A stretch of 5,464 nucleotides of DNA from a bacterium. Lineage in GTDB: Bacteria > Bdellovibrionota > FAC87 > UBA2466. This document shows, piece by piece, positions 4,367 to 5,464 of the stretch. The stretch's first letter is position 1. Each line of letters begins with the position of its first letter. The stretch is from contig JAIEOG010000377.1 in NCBI GenBank assembly GCA_019750655.1, forward strand, positions 1 to 5,464, written 5' to 3'. The position numbers were made by a program, and so were the translations under genes. Under the pieces are notes generated by a model that saw only the letters and a list, made by a program, of their open reading frames with translations, did not search any database and had not been told where the DNA came from.

Positions 4367-5464
4367 GAAGAGCCTCGCTAGCTGCGCGGCGCTTCGGTCC
4401 CAATCGAACCGCTTGGTATTCTCGAAGCCCTTGCGGCGCAGATCTTCTCGCAAGGAGGCATTCTGCAGAAGATCGGTTAGTGCTTCTTGAAATGCTAGCT
4501 TGTCGTCGGGATCAATCGCGAGCGCAGCACCCCCGACAGCTTCTGGAAGCGAAGCGCGGTTGCTGACCAGTGTGGGAGTACCGCACGCCATAGCTTCTAA
4601 GGGCGGCAGACCAAACCCCTCGTAAAAGGACGGGTAAGCAAAAGCCCAAGCGCCGGTGTAGAGCGCCGGCAGATCGGCTTCGTCGATATAGCCGGGTGTG
4701 TAGACTCCCTCAGCGCGAGCGCTCTCGATGCGTTCTCGGAGGGCCGTGTCTTTCCATCCACGCCCACCCGCCAGAACCAAGGGGTGCAGCTCCCGCAGAG
4801 CGCGTGGCAGTGCGAGATAAACGTCTAGCAACCCTCCGAGGTTTTTCCGTGGCTCCAAAGTGCCGGTGAAAAGGAGGTAGTTTTCCGGGAGCTCGTACTT
4901 TGCGCGGGCGGCCGCGGTTTCTCCCTCGGAGCGGGGGTAGAAGACTGGGTCTAGCCCGGGGTACACGACCGTGATCTTTGCGGGGTTTGTTTGGAAGACA
5001 CGTACGATTTCGTTTTTCGTAAACTCGGAAATAGCAATGAGGTGATCCGAGCGGCGCACAGTCTGCGGAACACAACGAGACAAGTAGCGCGCCGTACCTG
5101 AGTTGAGGAACTCAGGGCACGTCGCAAACGCGAGATCGTAAATCAACGCCAAGGAACGCTCGTTTTTCCGCACCCGATACCGGACAAAATCCGTGAAAAA
5201 ATAGGTGTGCGGCGACGCCCCCAAGAGTGTGCTGACCTTGGGAGCTAGGAGGCGCTTGAATAGAAATAAATAGAGACGGCGCGGAAACCACCAAGCATTG
5301 AGGTAGCGATCCAGGGGCAACCCCGAAGCTTCCATCTGCTCTTTCTTGCCACCCAAAGCGTAATAGGAATAACGGCCCGGCTGGCTGCGCTCTAACGCTT
5401 GCGCCAAGCCGAGACTGAAACGCCCTATGCCCGTTCCGTTGCCCAGCCACGAAGCTTCAATGAA
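4364..5464 (-). CDS. Glycosyltransferase family 4 (GT-B), 5' end beyond the window
   Basis: Glycosyltransferase of the GT4 type, transferring a sugar from a nucleotide donor at the cytosolic face during surface glycan assembly. The frame is open through the right edge (366 codons plus stop visible); I see no ATG in frame near the edge. The TTG at 5407 is not the true start, since the 19 codons before it encode ASWLGNGTGIGRFSLGLA, a typical GT4 N-terminus with the GIGR loop that contacts the donor. Only a few residues are probably missing. Counting from the first visible codon: YDLAF at 109-113, the SEFTKNEI helix at 146-153, TGTLEPRKN at 200-208 with phosphate-binding Arg206 and Lys207, and EGFGLPPLE at 282-290, the EX7E catalytic motif with Glu282 and Glu290. 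Residues about 58-76 are aromatic and basic, plausible for membrane-surface contact. The domain resembles mannosyltransferase-like GT4 enzymes, but donor and acceptor cannot be read from sequence. The stop overlaps the next gene's start by one base. Confidence 0.93.
   Translation of the reverse strand, partial: FIEASWLGNGTGIGRFSLGLAQALERSQPGRYSYYALGGKKEQMEASGLPLDRYLNAWWFPRRLYLFLFKRLLAPKVSTLLGASPHTYFFTDFVRYRVRKNERSLALIYDLAFATCPEFLNSGTARYLSRCVPQTVRRSDHLIAISEFTKNEIVRVFQTNPAKITVVYPGLDPVFYPRSEGETAAARAKYELPENYLLFTGTLEPRKNLGGLLDVYLALPRALRELHPLVLAGGRGWKDTALRERIESARAEGVYTPGYIDEADLPALYTGAWAFAYPSFYEGFGLPPLEAMACGTPTLVSNRASLPEAVGGAALAIDPDDKLAFQEALTDLLQNASLREDLRRKGFENTKRFDWDRSAAQLARLF

Noticed and set aside
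4365..4403. Upstream start (4403) for the kinase-like gene
   Set aside because: It would overlap the glycosyltransferase by 40 bp. The ATG at 4364 has the TGATG junction and a GAGG 8 nt upstream.

Overview
The window looks like chromosomal DNA from a Gram-negative bacterium of moderately high G+C. The support is a signal-peptidase-II lipoprotein, a bacterial GlmS, a GmhA-type sugar isomerase and a GT4 glycosyltransferase. Small, Cys- and Tyr/Asn-rich lipoproteins of this kind recall Bdellovibrionota or other deltaproteobacteria-like lineages, but that placement is an impression and not shown by the sequence. No mobile element, CRISPR array, rRNA or tRNA was seen.

Layout. Positions 1-385 hold no convincing gene; the region contains a near-perfect 20-bp palindrome (190-209) and weak promoter-like hexamers before a lipoprotein gene. 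On the plus strand, 386-985 encodes a 199-residue lipoprotein whose last 97 residues contain no charged residue and are rich in Tyr, Asn, Gln, Ser and Cys. It is followed after 36 bp by glmS (1022-2896), glucosamine-6-phosphate synthase. On the minus strand three tightly packed genes converge on glmS. In transcription order they are a GT4 glycosyltransferase (cut by the right edge of the window; stop at 4364), a stand-alone kinase-like protein (start 4364, sharing one base with the preceding stop), and a GmhA-family phosphoheptose isomerase (3490-2897, overlapping the kinase-like gene). The gmhA and glmS stop codons abut with no base between them.

How the genes fit together. GlmS makes glucosamine-6-phosphate, the entry to UDP-GlcNAc for peptidoglycan and LPS. 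The minus-strand operon appears to be devoted to surface glycan: a heptose precursor enzyme, a sugar transferase and a kinase-fold protein of a type found in glycan loci. The theme is cell-envelope sugar metabolism, with an unusual envelope lipoprotein beside it. The core genes are ordinary in kind. The parts deserving a second look are the charge-free lipoprotein tail, the isolated kinase-like protein, the upstream palindrome, and the zero-gap convergent junction.
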